NCBI GenBank assembly: GCA_018296165.2
Contig: JACKQL020000050.1
Location: 124,001 to 188,000, forward strand
Direction: 5' to 3'
Length of the DNA: 64,000 bases
Source of the DNA: Termitomyces sp. T153
Taxonomy: Eukaryota; Basidiomycota; Agaricomycetes; Agaricales; Lyophyllaceae
This document shows positions 1-10,800 of this stretch, piece after piece (within the stretch, counting starts at the first letter, position 1; each line of letters opens with the position of its first letter). Under the pieces are notes generated by a model. The model did not search any database. It saw only the letters and a program-made list of their open reading frames with translations, and was not told the origin of the DNA. Both the position numbers and the translations under genes were made by a program.

Positions 1-95
1 GAACCTTCAGTAGAAGTTAACAAATCCTAGAAAGGCCTGTACTTCCTTCTTGTTCCTTGGCTCAGGCCACTCTGCTATGCCTGCCACCTTGATGG
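1..95 (-). pseudogene. Gypsy element A, reverse-transcriptase C-terminal fragment
   Basis: Read on the minus strand, these bases give a typical Ty3/Gypsy RT connection segment (core [13 protein letters not shown]), then a stop where an arginine is expected (FY*RF). They continue directly the RT fragment that stops at about 2203: the DPI at the right edge joins [10 protein letters not shown] here, so the two pieces are one gene split by insertion B. CpG is almost absent and the stop is of the CGA to TGA type. The rest of A lies outside the window to the left. Confidence 0.75.
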
Positions 96-2202
96 TGATG
101 AGACTCTATTCTTGCTGAGTACTGATTTCTGTCTTTTCCTATGTTTTGGTAACTTCCAGAATTTCTGGTTTCTACACAATGTGATGATCATGTGACTTCA
201 TCACATGTGGTCTAGACCCCCAGCCCATTGGATGACTTTTCCCTAGCAACCTCTAGCAACCTCTTAGCAAAGTTACCAACAATATTTCCTTTCTTGGTAT
301 TATTGCTACAGTTTCATGACTTCTTGATTTAGTCTTATTCCCTTGATACATGCCACTTTAGCAACCAGCATACTGACTGTCATTCCAGGTGTTGGATTTA
401 GCTACAGTTTGGGTTATTTGGTTTATTGACTTTCACAAGCCATTTCTCCTGACTAACCTAGGTCACTAGTGACCCTTTTCACTGCTATTGACTCCTTTCA
501 ATTTCATGACTTTTACTTACTATAAATACTGTCATGTTTTCTATACAGACACCAAAGAATTGCACTGCATTATGAGCCCCAAACTTCAGATCTAAGTCTA
601 GCAACTCTAGAACTTCTTCTATTGCTCTAGCACTCTCTCTATTGAGTTGATGTCCTTGTTGTTTTGTTCAGCTAGTACCACATTAGGGTACTATTTTCCC
701 AAGTCCACATCTAGCACTAGCACCTATGGCTAGTTTTGTTTTGGTATTATTCCCTTTTGCTAACACCTTCTTTGCTATCTCTAGCACTTGCCTTTAGAAT
801 TCTTTTGCTAGCAACCCCTCTCTAGTTACTGTACCTCTGCTCTAGTCAGGTTTACCCAGAGTATCCCCTTCCTTATTTGCTATCTCCTCCTACTGACCTT
901 GCACTAGCAACCTAGCACATCTCTTGTATCTAGCAAGCTTTCCAGGACCTTGCTCAACTTGTGCCCTCATTTCTCATATGTCAGGTTCCACTGACCATGG
1001 GGGCTCAGCTGCACTGGGCAAGTCCTTACTAGGCAGACACAATGCCCTGCACTGATAATCTAGCACTTTGGAGAGGTCTGGACTTCGGATACTTGTGAGG
1101 GTAAGTAAAGGAGGAGTGGTCTGAGCAAGTCCAAAGTGGTCTGGGGAGGTCCAAGACAAGGTACAAGGGAGGCTTGGGCTTTGGGAAGTTCCAGGTACAA
1201 GTCTGGGGGCAAGTATTGGTGATGTGGGGCAAACAGAGGCTATGCAAGTGATGGAAGTGGGGCCAGAGTTTGATGGGAGATCAAGGGATGTTGATGGGTT
1301 TTGGAGTGAGTGAATAGCAAGGTCTGGAGTTGGTTTATGAATGTTTGGGATTGTAATTGTAAGTGCAGGGTTCATAATGGCATTAGAGTTGAAAGGACTT
1401 GGACACAACAAAGGAAATAGAGATGATCAAGATGAGATGGAGTTGAGGCAAGATTGAGATGAGAATGAAAATAGATTCAAGCAGAGATACAAAATGATAA
1501 TGAGACAATAACAGAGATAGAGACAAGACAAGACTGGGAGACTGAGATAAGACCAGGTGACTGAGAGAAGAGGAAATGTAACAAGAAACACAAAACACAA
1601 GAGACAAACAATCAGAAACACATCAGGTAAGGCAATATCAAGACTAAAGTATGGGATGTTACTCTACAACTTATATACTAACTACTGGAACATCTCCAGG
1701 GATAGCAGGTTTGGCAGCAGGGCTCATTGAGGTCATGCAGAGCCAACAGGTGTTGGTTGTGATCAGGGGGTGGGCTGCAGTGATATACTGATGAGATCAG
1801 CCAGGGATGTGGGCCATCCCAGAGTCATTGTGATGCTCCAGAGCTGGTTGGGTAAACCAGTGTGACAAACTGGTGACATATGCCAGTGTCAGGAACAGTG
1901 GGGGAGGGTTCCAGGGGCTCAGGAGAGGAAGGGGAAGCATTGAGGTCTGTGGAGAAACACATTGGAGTTAGCCAGGGAGCCATTGGGGTTTGCCAGAGAA
2001 GTGTTGGTGTTAGCTGGAGTAAGCATCATGGGTGAACAAAGGTTGGAGGAGTCAAAGGGGGAACTCCAGGGAAGCAAGGTGGCTTGGGGAGAGAGGGGCT
2101 CTGGAAATGGGTCATGAAATTATAGTCTGTTTATACTCTACTTATGAAATCACTAGTTGTTGTGTTCTTTGCACAGCAGCTAGGTGGCAACAGACATCAT
2201 CA
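96..2202. mobile_element. Element B: CpG-decayed insertion, probable solo LTR or non-autonomous LTR element
   Basis: This 2.1-kb block splits the RT of element A. It starts TGATGAG and ends CATCATCA, i.e. with the same inverted TGATG/CATCA ends as the LTRs of element C. It is flanked by GATGG (91-95) and AATGG (2203-2207), a target duplication with one difference, or a perfect 4-bp ATGG. Removing it restores the RT reading frame around DPIKV. No coding region is recognised. Bases about 240-960 hold roughly a dozen TAGCAA/TTGCTA hexamers and many CTAGCAC/CACTAG variants, the expected decay products of the TAGCGA/TCGCTA motif of element C. A TATAAATA box lies at 531-538 on the plus strand. A solo LTR of a related family is the simplest reading; a truncated element is possible. 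Confidence 0.65.
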
Positions 2203-4134
2203 ATGGGATCCTTCTCTGCCATTCTATGCCAGATGATCAAACCTAGGTACTCAACCTTAGTCTGTTCAAACTCACACTTCTCAGGCTTCAAGTAGAGCTG
2301 GTGTTGGTGGAGGCATTCCAAGACAATGTGCATGATCTGGCAATGCTTTTCCAAAGTCTTGGTGTAGATGAGGATATCATCAAGCTACACACAAACAACA
2401 CCTTCTGCAATCAGACCATAGAAGATGTCATTCATCATTGTCCAAAAGGTGGACAGGCTGTTGGTGAGACCAAAGAACATCACCAGAGGTTTAAAGAGAC
2501 AATTGGTTTGCAATGCTGCCTTTGACTCATCTCCTTCTTTGATGTGCACAATGTTGCAGCCCCAACAGACATCCAACTTGGTGAAGTAGCATGCAACTCA
2601 AAGGTTATTGACAAGTTCAGAGATTAGTGGTAAGAGATAGCCATCATTGCATCCAAGACTCAATAGTCCTGAATCAGACAGAGAGACCCATCCTTCTTCT
2701 TAATAATAAAGACTGGGAAGGCCATTGGGGATCAGAGGGTTGTATGCAGCCTGAGCTAAAATTTTCCTGCAGAACCACATCCAGCTCATCCTGCTCACAG
2801 GGCACAAGTGGATAGACTTTGCAGCTGTAGGATTCTGCATTGGGTATCAGCTCAACTGCACAATCCTATTGCTTGCACTCTAGGAGTGAATCAAATGATG
2901 CCTTGGAGAATATGTCCTCAAAATCATGGAGGTGACCAGGAACTGTGCTACAAAAGGACTTGGGCTGAGAGTTTGCTGTAAAACAGCTTGGCTAGTCATT
3001 GAGAAGTGGATTGACTGGCCTGGATCTCTGCCACTATAAGAGGAGGGCAGAGGGTCATAGCATATATCCTATCACCTACCTCAATAGTCTTGTGGTCCAG
3101 AGTGCTGACAGATTCTCCTTTGCATTCATCTTCCTCCTGATATTCACATCCAATACCTCAGACATCCTTGTAGAGAGCCTCTCTATTGAGGGATGCCAGA
3201 GGAAGGGGATCTAGGAGGTTGAGATCAGCATAGAAAAGATGCCCAGCACAACAGGTGCACATGGCAGCATGCTCACAAACTTTTGCTCTGTGCTCCTTGT
3301 GGGCCTCTTTGGCACAAGTCATGCACTGATGAGAACAGCAACTCATATTCCCCTCACCCTTAGTCCAGTCAATCTTGGGGTTATGTTCATGTAACCAGGT
3401 GAACCCCAAGTTCATGTCTTGCTTCCCCAAACTGGTGACAGGAGAAGTGGCTTGCTCAGAGTGGTCCTGGTAACAAAGAACCAGGTCCACCACTAAATGA
3501 ATAGAGCCAGCTTCATTGAGCATGCCATCAACATTGTACACAGGGATAGAACAAGAGAGGGGGCAGGTGATGAGGCAATGTCATTGCACATAGTCTGTGT
3601 TGAGGTAGAGGCCCATTGCCCCACTGTCAAGCAGAGCAACAACACTTTGGGTCTGCTGGGTGTCTGTTGTCTCAATTTCTATCTGTAACTTTGAAGAGTT
3701 GGCAGAAGGGGTGGAAGCAACAATGTAGCAACAGGAGAGACAATGTTTCCATGCAGAAATCCAAAGGCATGAGTTAGAAGGTGTATTCCCAGCTGAGACT
3801 TTAGCTGGAGGGGGCTTTGTATGTCTGGGGCTTATTGTTCTGGGCATAGTATCAAGGACAGCAACAGATATATTTTATTCTATGGACAGAGGAGCAAAAT
3901 AATTAGCACTGAGCAATGGGGGCATACAGATCATCTGTTGACTGTTTATAAATCCTCCTTCAACTCTACAGGTATGACCTCCAATTCATCAGCAAACTTG
4001 ATGGACAGCAAACTCAGTGGAGAGAGCAGCTATGGGCACATTGGAAGAGGGGCCTCCTATTGCATCCTGGGCCACCAGGAGTTGGACAAGCAGCTCTTTC
4101 TCTTTTTGCTCTGATGAGGAGAGGTAGTGCACTT
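2203..4134 (-). pseudogene. Gypsy element A: gag end, protease and reverse transcriptase, broken
   Basis: Minus-strand relic of an old Ty3/Gypsy polyprotein. In coding order it has: a gag tail (about 4134-3960); an aspartic protease with VALLDSGAMGLYLN near 3600-3640; a linker with LGKQDMNLGFTWLHEHNP (about 3400); and RT pieces, namely IIKKKDGS near 2700, a segment with KLDVCWGC near 2560, FFGLTNSLSTF near 2450, and YLKPEKCEF with YLGLII near 2240-2290. Several stops and frameshifts interrupt it, many of the CGA to TGA or CAG to TAG kind, and CpG is nearly absent. This fits deamination of methylated cytosine in a silenced repeat. Element C sits at its 5' edge, element B at its 3' edge. It is not functional. 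Confidence 0.8.
4131..4134. repeat. Target-site duplication ACTT, left copy
   Basis: ACTT directly before the TGATG of the left LTR; the matching ACTT is at 15449-15452 directly after CATCA. Joining the flanks through one ACTT restores the gag reading frame of element A (CPQG-LEV-H). Confidence 0.85.
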
Positions 4135-5267
4135 TGATGTGCTCCTATGCCGCCTAGTGCCGTGCAGGAAACCAAAAAGAGAGGACCAAACACTAGTCAC
4201 TAGATAGGGTAGCTGGCAGTAGGAAGTTAATAATGAGGGCGAGTCAGTAACCGTCCCAGAGAACGAGAGTTGAAATGGTGTATTCGAGGTGAAGTAGAAG
4301 TTGGTCGCTATCGCTAGCTGCGGTCGCTAGTGATAATAAGGGGAAGATGAGTGAAGACGGATAACGTTGCTAAGACTAAGCGATCCCTTAACGGTGGTGA
4401 AAGGGATAGAGCGAAAGAGAGGAAATGACAAAGGGAAAGACTGAAATCAAAGGACGAACGTAAACTAGTCGTTAGCCGTAGTCGCTAACGTCGCTAAGTC
4501 GAAATAACGCTAACGGGCACCCGTAATTGGTACCACACGAAGTCGATGCCGAAGTCGAAGAGGCTTGTCGCTAAGCCTAAGTCGAAGACGAGATGAGAGA
4601 GAGACAAAGGGGTAGACGAAATCTTAAGCTGGTAGGCTTATAGAGAGGTACGATCCGATGGTGGAAGTCGATGGTAATTGCCCTTCTATGAGTTCTATGT
4701 ACAAGCAGTATTTATATGTTCCCAGAGTACAGTAAGGGAGGGTAAGCAATTAAGTGCCACTAGCGACGGCGTCTGTCACTGTTTACGGTGCGTGCCAGAC
4801 GTCAGTCTTGTAACTAAGTAAAAGGGTCGTAGATGAGGTCTTAGCGACGACTAATTGCTAATAAAACCAAAAAAAAAAAAGAACGAGTCCGCTGTCAACT
4901 CCTGAAGCGCAAACGCCGTCCCAGTATATGTGTAAGCTCGGTAACTAAATGATAGGGAAAAAGGTACGCGTCTGATAATTTGTCCATATATGGTAGAGCC
5001 TTGTTTGGTCGCCAAGATCGCTAGTGTCGCTAGTAATCGTCGCTAGGGGGAGTCTAGGCCTTGAGGATCTAGACCTAAGTTCCAGACTTCACGTGATATT
5101 CCTCGTGATTGATAAGTCTCGTGATTGCTAGAGTCTCGTGATTCGGTCCCATCCTCGTGCTAAGTCCCGTGCGCTGAGTGTTGTGACTTGTGTCGGGTTC
5201 AAAGTAGTCAGCTGCCGCTAAGTCCGAAATGTCAAAAATGGTGCTCAGCGATAACTGGGGCTCATCA
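4135..5267 (-). repeat. 3' LTR of Gypsy element C
   Basis: 1133 bp, near-identical to 14320-15448. Differences seen by eye: an A-run of 12 versus 8, and four substitutions. Ends are TGATG and CATCA. On the coding (minus) strand a TATAAATA box falls at 4716-4709. It holds 11 TCGCTA/TAGCGA hexamers, against about 0.5 expected in random sequence of this length, and it is non-coding, so codon choice cannot explain them. Confidence 0.93.
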
Positions 5268-5276
5268 TCCTCCCCC
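5268..5276 (-). other. Polypurine tract of element C
   Basis: On the minus strand GGGGGAGGA abuts the 3' LTR (next bases TGATGAG). This is the expected position and composition for the primer of plus-strand DNA synthesis in an LTR retroelement, and it confirms the minus-strand orientation of C. Confidence 0.8.
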
Positions 5277-5439
5277 GTACTGAAATATTGACTGTCCTCA
5301 GTCAACCTCGAAATCACGTGCTCGAATGCCTGGTCCGTGCGCCAAGGAGATTCGAGTAAAAGTAGCTGGCGGTATCGCTCGAACTTCATCATCCCACTTC
5401 CTTATCGTCTAATCATCTCTACATCTCGATCTTATCGCT

Positions 5440-7447
5440 ATGTCTGACCTCGCATCGCAACTTGAAAAGATCACGATGGCCCACGCCTTTCTGGACCGCG
5501 TCGACCGATTGCTCGCTGTGGCTCGTGCGTCGTTGGCGAAGGATCCTCGCTTGGCGGTCACCGCCATATTTCAGACGTGGCTGCAATGGTTCAAGACCTC
5601 GGGGAGTGGAATGGAGTGGCCGGAGTTGGCGACTGTCGAGAAGGAGTGTCGCCAGCTGTATGAGGAGTACAAGGGGGAAGAATGGGTTCGCCCATTTGAT
5701 GTCCACTTCGTAAGTGTCTTCTTCTCTTCTTGTTAGCGATGACTTCTGACGCGATCGCCAGGCGCCAGTCGACCCTTCGCTGGAGTTCTTAATGGACGAC
5801 CTCACGGCGGGAATGACGGTAAGTGCCCCAGTAGTCGCTAGCGCTAGCGACACTGCTAAGGTACGTTAGCTCTTTGAAGACTTGTCACCAAATGACCAGT
5901 TTTTCTTCCAGCACCCGGTAGGTGCGACAGCGGTGGCGAGGGGGGAGGAACGAGGCGAGGGTCGGGGGAACGAGGAGGCGGCGAATCGTGGGGACATTCA
6001 AGAAGCGGGCCCCTCGACTCCCAAGGCTGCGCCTGGCGGCGTCGCTAGGGGGTTGGCGACGTCGCCAAGATTGGCGACAACCCCGAGGAGCAAAGGGAAG
6101 GGGAAGGGAAAGGCAAAAGCACAAGATGAGGAGGACGAGGATATTGAGGTGAGTCTTCTTTCTTTTTCGCTAATCCTTGGCGACAATCGCTAACCTTTCC
6201 TGCAGGATCATGTTGAAGAAACGTTTACCGACAAGCGCTTGGCGACACTCCTTCGATGGCGAAGGACGACGACGGTGGTGGATACAGGTCTGGGAGCAGG
6301 AGTGAAGTTGGACAAGGCTAAAGGCAAGGTAACAGTGTCGCTAGAGAGGCGGCAAGAATATAAGCGCACGCAAGGAGCGGTGAGTACTTAGCGATCTTTT
6401 CTCTTCTTGTCGCTAACACCTTCTTTTAGTGCGACAACTGCTGGGCCGACAATGACCCAGAAGGCTGCTGGTACCCCACGGGGGTCCAGCCGTGCTATCG
6501 CTGCGACAGTACCAGGAAGAGCTGTTCGCACAGCGGCCAGTCATCGAGGAGCACTGGCAGTAAATTCGCTAAGAAGATAGCGATCAAGGCGGCGTCGGTA
6601 AGGAACGCGCGGGCTTTTGTGGAGCGGCAGAGGGAGCGGGCGATGCGAGGGGAGGCGATCGAGGTCGAGCATTCGAGCTTGAACTTGCCGACGTCGCAGG
6701 AGGAGGCTGGGGTTAGCGGCAGCGGAGGCGCCAAGGTGAAGAGCAGGGCAGTGGTGGAGAGCGACGAGGACCGCAGTGACGACGATGGCGACGACGACGT
6801 GCCTCTGGCGCGGAAACGGCCAGCAAGTCCTTCGTCGGTCGCTAGCGCTAAGCGACCTCGAACAGTCGCCAACGAGGGGGAAGACGAGGACGTGGGGATG
6901 AGAGAGGCGACTCCCTTGGCGACGGTCGCCGAGGTAGAGCGGGAAGCGAGCGACATGGAGGTCGAGGGCGAGGAAGAAGAAGTTGTACCCGTCGCTGCTG
7001 AGGAGGAGGAGCAGGCTGAGGAGGTTGAGGTCGTTCGACGAGTAAGTTCTTTCCTTTTGCTAACTTCTTGATCGCTAACTGCTTTGTTAGGGAACCTGGA
7101 GCGATACTCCATTGCGCCAGGTTGGCGACGACGAACTGGAGTGGCTGGGCGAGGACCTTGGCTGGCCGACGCCGCTAACGACAGCGGCGTCGCTACTGGA
7201 CTTCGATGAGAGGGCGGCGGGAGTGGAACGACGGTTCCAGAGGGAGCTGGAGGCGGCGAGGGAGGAGTTGTTAGCGGCACGGGCTCGCTATACAGTCGCT
7301 AAGCGGACGCTGGCGACTCTGGCGGGATATCGGCGAGACTGTCAGGCTTTCCTGGCCTGGCAGGAGGAGAACAACGTTGGCGAGGGGGATTGGGAGGAGG
7401 CGGAGGCGAGGGAGGTTCCCGAAGACGACGCCGACCTCGACGCCTAG
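5440..7447 (+). CDS. Spliced antisense gene inside Gypsy C; Zn2Cys6-like cysteine-cluster protein, 568 aa
   Basis: Function unknown. The model has six exons (5440-5709, 5762-5818, 5912-6148, 6206-6379, 6430-7041, 7091-7447) joined by five GT-AG introns, all phase 0. The gene runs opposite to gag and pol. Its start follows the 3' LTR by about 170 bp and its end converges on pol. Residues 1-85 look helical. A basic lysine-glycine stretch near residues 170-182 could be a nuclear signal and is followed by an acidic run. Exon 5 opens with six cysteines spaced C-x2-C-x8-C-x8-C-x2-C-x6-C (C247, C250, C259, C268, C271, C278), close to a GAL4-type binuclear zinc cluster. Long acidic tracts follow (about 320-450), then a coiled coil (about 480-540). 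Intact frame, consistent splice sites and normal CpG argue that it is a real gene. A DNA-binding or silencing-related role is inference; loss of unrelated coding capacity or a captured host gene are alternatives. Confidence 0.8.
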
Positions 7448-7780
7448 CGACTGCCGTCCCCTGTATATAAATTTTTAGTTTTATCTTCGTATGGACACAG
7501 ACTAGCCCCCTTAAGGGGCCCCAAAAATGTATAGTACTTTGTTCACGATTCAGGAACTGAGAGGGAAATGAAAGAGAAACAAGGAATAAGGCGTACTAGC
7601 GATTGTCGCCTAGCGCTAGCGACGCTTTGAAGGCAAACGCTCAGTAGATCATCATGGCGAATTACCCCTAGAGGCGTGCCGAGCGCTGGCGACAGAATAG
7701 CCTAGCGCAGCATCGAAAACAAGACAGTAGTAAGTAAAGTGTCTGTGAAAGATTAATGTTTTTGTAACGTATTTGCGGAT

Positions 7781-7781
<1 letters not shown>

Positions 7782-7854
<73 letters not shown>
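7782..7854 (+). repeat. Homopolymer of 73 T between the two convergent genes of element C
   Basis: Uninterrupted T run, equal to A73 on the pol strand, beginning 26 bp after the pol stop and 334 bp after the stop of the antisense gene. It could be a relic of a polyadenylated transcript joined to the element during reverse transcription, or a grown slippage tract. The exact length in the genome is uncertain because such runs are error-prone in sequencing. Confidence 0.9.
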
Positions 7855-7855
<1 letters not shown>

Positions 7856-7880
7856 AATAATAGGGAGAAAAGAGGCAAGG

Positions 7881-10800
7881 TTAGGATAGACCGCTAAGGC
7901 TTAGCGAGAGGTAGTATTCTTCTTCACTGGCGACCTCGCCAGTATCATCGTCGTCGACGAGGTCTGTTTGCTCCAGTTCTCTGAGACGTGAGGTGTCGAT
8001 GTCGAAAGCGTCGCTAGGCACGGCTATGTGTTCTCTAGCGAAATAGGGGACTAGGCGAAAGGCAGCAACAGGGCGATGTAGCACGGAGCCATCTAGTTCA
8101 CAAAGAATGTAAGCGCCGCCACGGTTGCGAGATATTACCACAAGTGGGCCTAGGTAGCGCGGCTTCATCTTCTTGTTATGCGTTACTTCGATCCTAGTAT
8201 TCCTCATTAGTACGAGGTCACCGGTTTTGAAATTGTAATCGCGAATAGTGGCGGAATGATCTTTCTCAAAGCGAATAGCGGCCAAGCGACGGGCGCTAAG
8301 TACTTGGCTGTGCAAGCGGTCGAGATCTTCTTGGCGACGCTGGAGGTCAATTGCTCGGCGGGCGATGAGATCTGTGGTCGATAGTAGCGAGTTTGGCGGT
8401 GGTTGCAAGTATGTCGCTTCCACTATGTCAGCCGGCAGGAGCGGGTGGGTACCGGTAGCCGCGAAGTATGGGGAGCAACCCATTCGCTTGCGAACCGTAA
8501 CGCGTTCTGACCAAAAGACAGAGTAAGTAGCAGTACTCCACCTAGACTGATCGCCATCAACTGCTTTGAAGAGAGCTTGGCGAACATCGAAATGCGGCCG
8601 CTCGACTATTCCGTTAGCGCGCTTATTGTAACCTGAAATCCGGATGTGGCGCAAGTTATACTTCTTCGCCAAATAGGCAACGGCCTTTAGAATTGGGGGT
8701 CCGTTGTCGGTAACGATTTCGCTAAGCGCTCCCCAACGACAAATGACGTCCTCGTATAGCCATTTAGCGATGGCTTCGGTGTTTTCTCTGGCGAGCATGC
8801 GGAACTCGGGGTAATGGGTTAGCGAACAACGTCCCTGGATGATGTACTTGAACTTGTTGGAGGGCGGCATGAACATGGTGTCGACGTATATCTTACTGAA
8901 CAATGGCGCGGGCGTTGCGACGGTTGGCGGAATAAGCACCTTGGTCGTTTGGTGAATCTGGCAGAGATGACAAGTCCGAAGGTACCACATGATATCGGCG
9001 CTAACTTGAGGCCACCAAAACCGTTCCAGAAGTGCCGAGCGGGTAGCGAAAAGACCTCTGTGTCCCAAGTCGTCATGCATCGCTTTCAGGACTCGTAAGC
9101 GACTGGCGATAGGAACGAACAACTTGTGAGCGCCATCTCGACTTCTGCGCCAAAGTTTGCCTCCCGTGACGAAAAACATGGATGCGTAGCGAACGAAGGT
9201 GGCGTAGTCCTTGTCGCTAACGCCATCAGGTCTGACGAGGTCGTGAAGCCATTTCTCTACTAGGAGTACTCGAGCGTCGCTGGCGATAGCTTTTGCACTA
9301 CGGGGTACGTCGCTATAAGTGGTGGTGCCATCGTCTCGGAGGGGTGTTATATCGTCGCTTGTCGCTAGTCGTGGGGGGGTGTCGGTGTCGCTGGCAAAGG
9401 TCGCTAAGGTATGCGAACGTTCGTACTCGGCCAAAGGGGGTAAGCGATGCGAGGCCGTCGAGACCTGGCGAAGTAGCGGTAGGGGTAGCTGAACTTGGTG
9501 TACGAACCCATGTAAGCGGTCGATCCAGTCTTCGTAAACCGAGTTATCGCTATCGTCGCTCGGAGGGTCGCCAGGCTGTGGCGGGCGTCGCGAGAGACCG
9601 TCAGGGCCGTGGAACGTTCCTTTGACGTGAACCAGCTTAAAGTGAAACATCCAAATCGCCATAATCCAGCGGTTCATGCTAGCGGAAGGTTGGATGTCAG
9701 GGTTCTGAAGCATACCCTTAATGTAGCGAGCGTCGACTTCAATGATAAGGTTCCTGACGCCGATGAGGTACATTCGTAACGCTTGTAAAGCTCGATAGAG
9801 GCCATAAAGTTCCAACTTGGGCTGGCTGAATCGGGCTTCCCTGTCGTTTAGCGTAATAGACCCAAAGCGGTTGTAGCGGCGTTCTTTGCGATTGTCGCCA
9901 GTGCACTGACAAAGGTAAAATCCGACCGCTATGTATGACGTATCGACCGCTAAGATGACTGGGTCAGGCGATTCATAATCGATAGGAACAAGGGGCTTAG
10001 CGTCTTGTAGGGCTTTTACGAGATCGCGTTGAGCATTTATTTGATCGGGGCCAAACTCGAAAGGAACGCCAACGCGTGTGAGCTTCGTTAAATTATGGGC
10101 TCGATGTGCAAAGTTCTTGACGAAAATCCTTAGTACCCCGACAGTACCTAGGAAGGCTCGAACTTCCGATAGCGACTTGCAAGGACCCCATCGCTCGATT
10201 AGCGCTAGGCGACTTTCGTCAGGGACTCGACCGCTAGGGGTGCAAACGTGTCCTAGAATCTTGAACGTCGGGGCGCAGAGAACCAATTTATGACCTGAGA
10301 AGGTGCCACCGCAATACTTCATTCGCTGAAGAATCCTGTTGAGAAGTTCAAAGAACTCCCAGAGCGCTAGGCGAATATTCGGGTTAGCGGGATGCTTAGC
10401 GGGTTTACCGTTAACGATTTTCCAGTCCTTGGGTCCCTTAGCGCCAACGTCATCGATAAAACTGAGCACGTTATGGGGGATCTCTGGCTGCAAGATAAAG
10501 GTAATGTCGTCGTGGAATATAGGCACAGAGTTGGTCCATCCCATCGGCAGGGTCACTAGGCGAAGAGCGCCAAATGGAGTCTGGAACGTCGTTAAGTCGC
10601 GTGATGCCGAGTCAATAAGTCGCTCGTCGTAGCCAACGTAGAGATCGAGGGTGGCGCCACAGATGCGTCCAGCGAAGGATTCGGCAACGTGATCTGGAAA
10701 AGGTGGTACTCCAGAATGACGGATGGTGACACGGTTTAGCGGCTCGAGACTGTGTACAATCCTGAGCTTACCATTCTTCTTGAGTACGCAAAACCATCGG

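Noticed and set aside
5075..5392. Minus-strand open frame crossing the edge of the 3' LTR of element C
   Set aside because: The part inside the LTR is repeated at the other LTR, where it runs into unrelated element A sequence. No family match, and the frame opposes no conserved feature; taken as chance.
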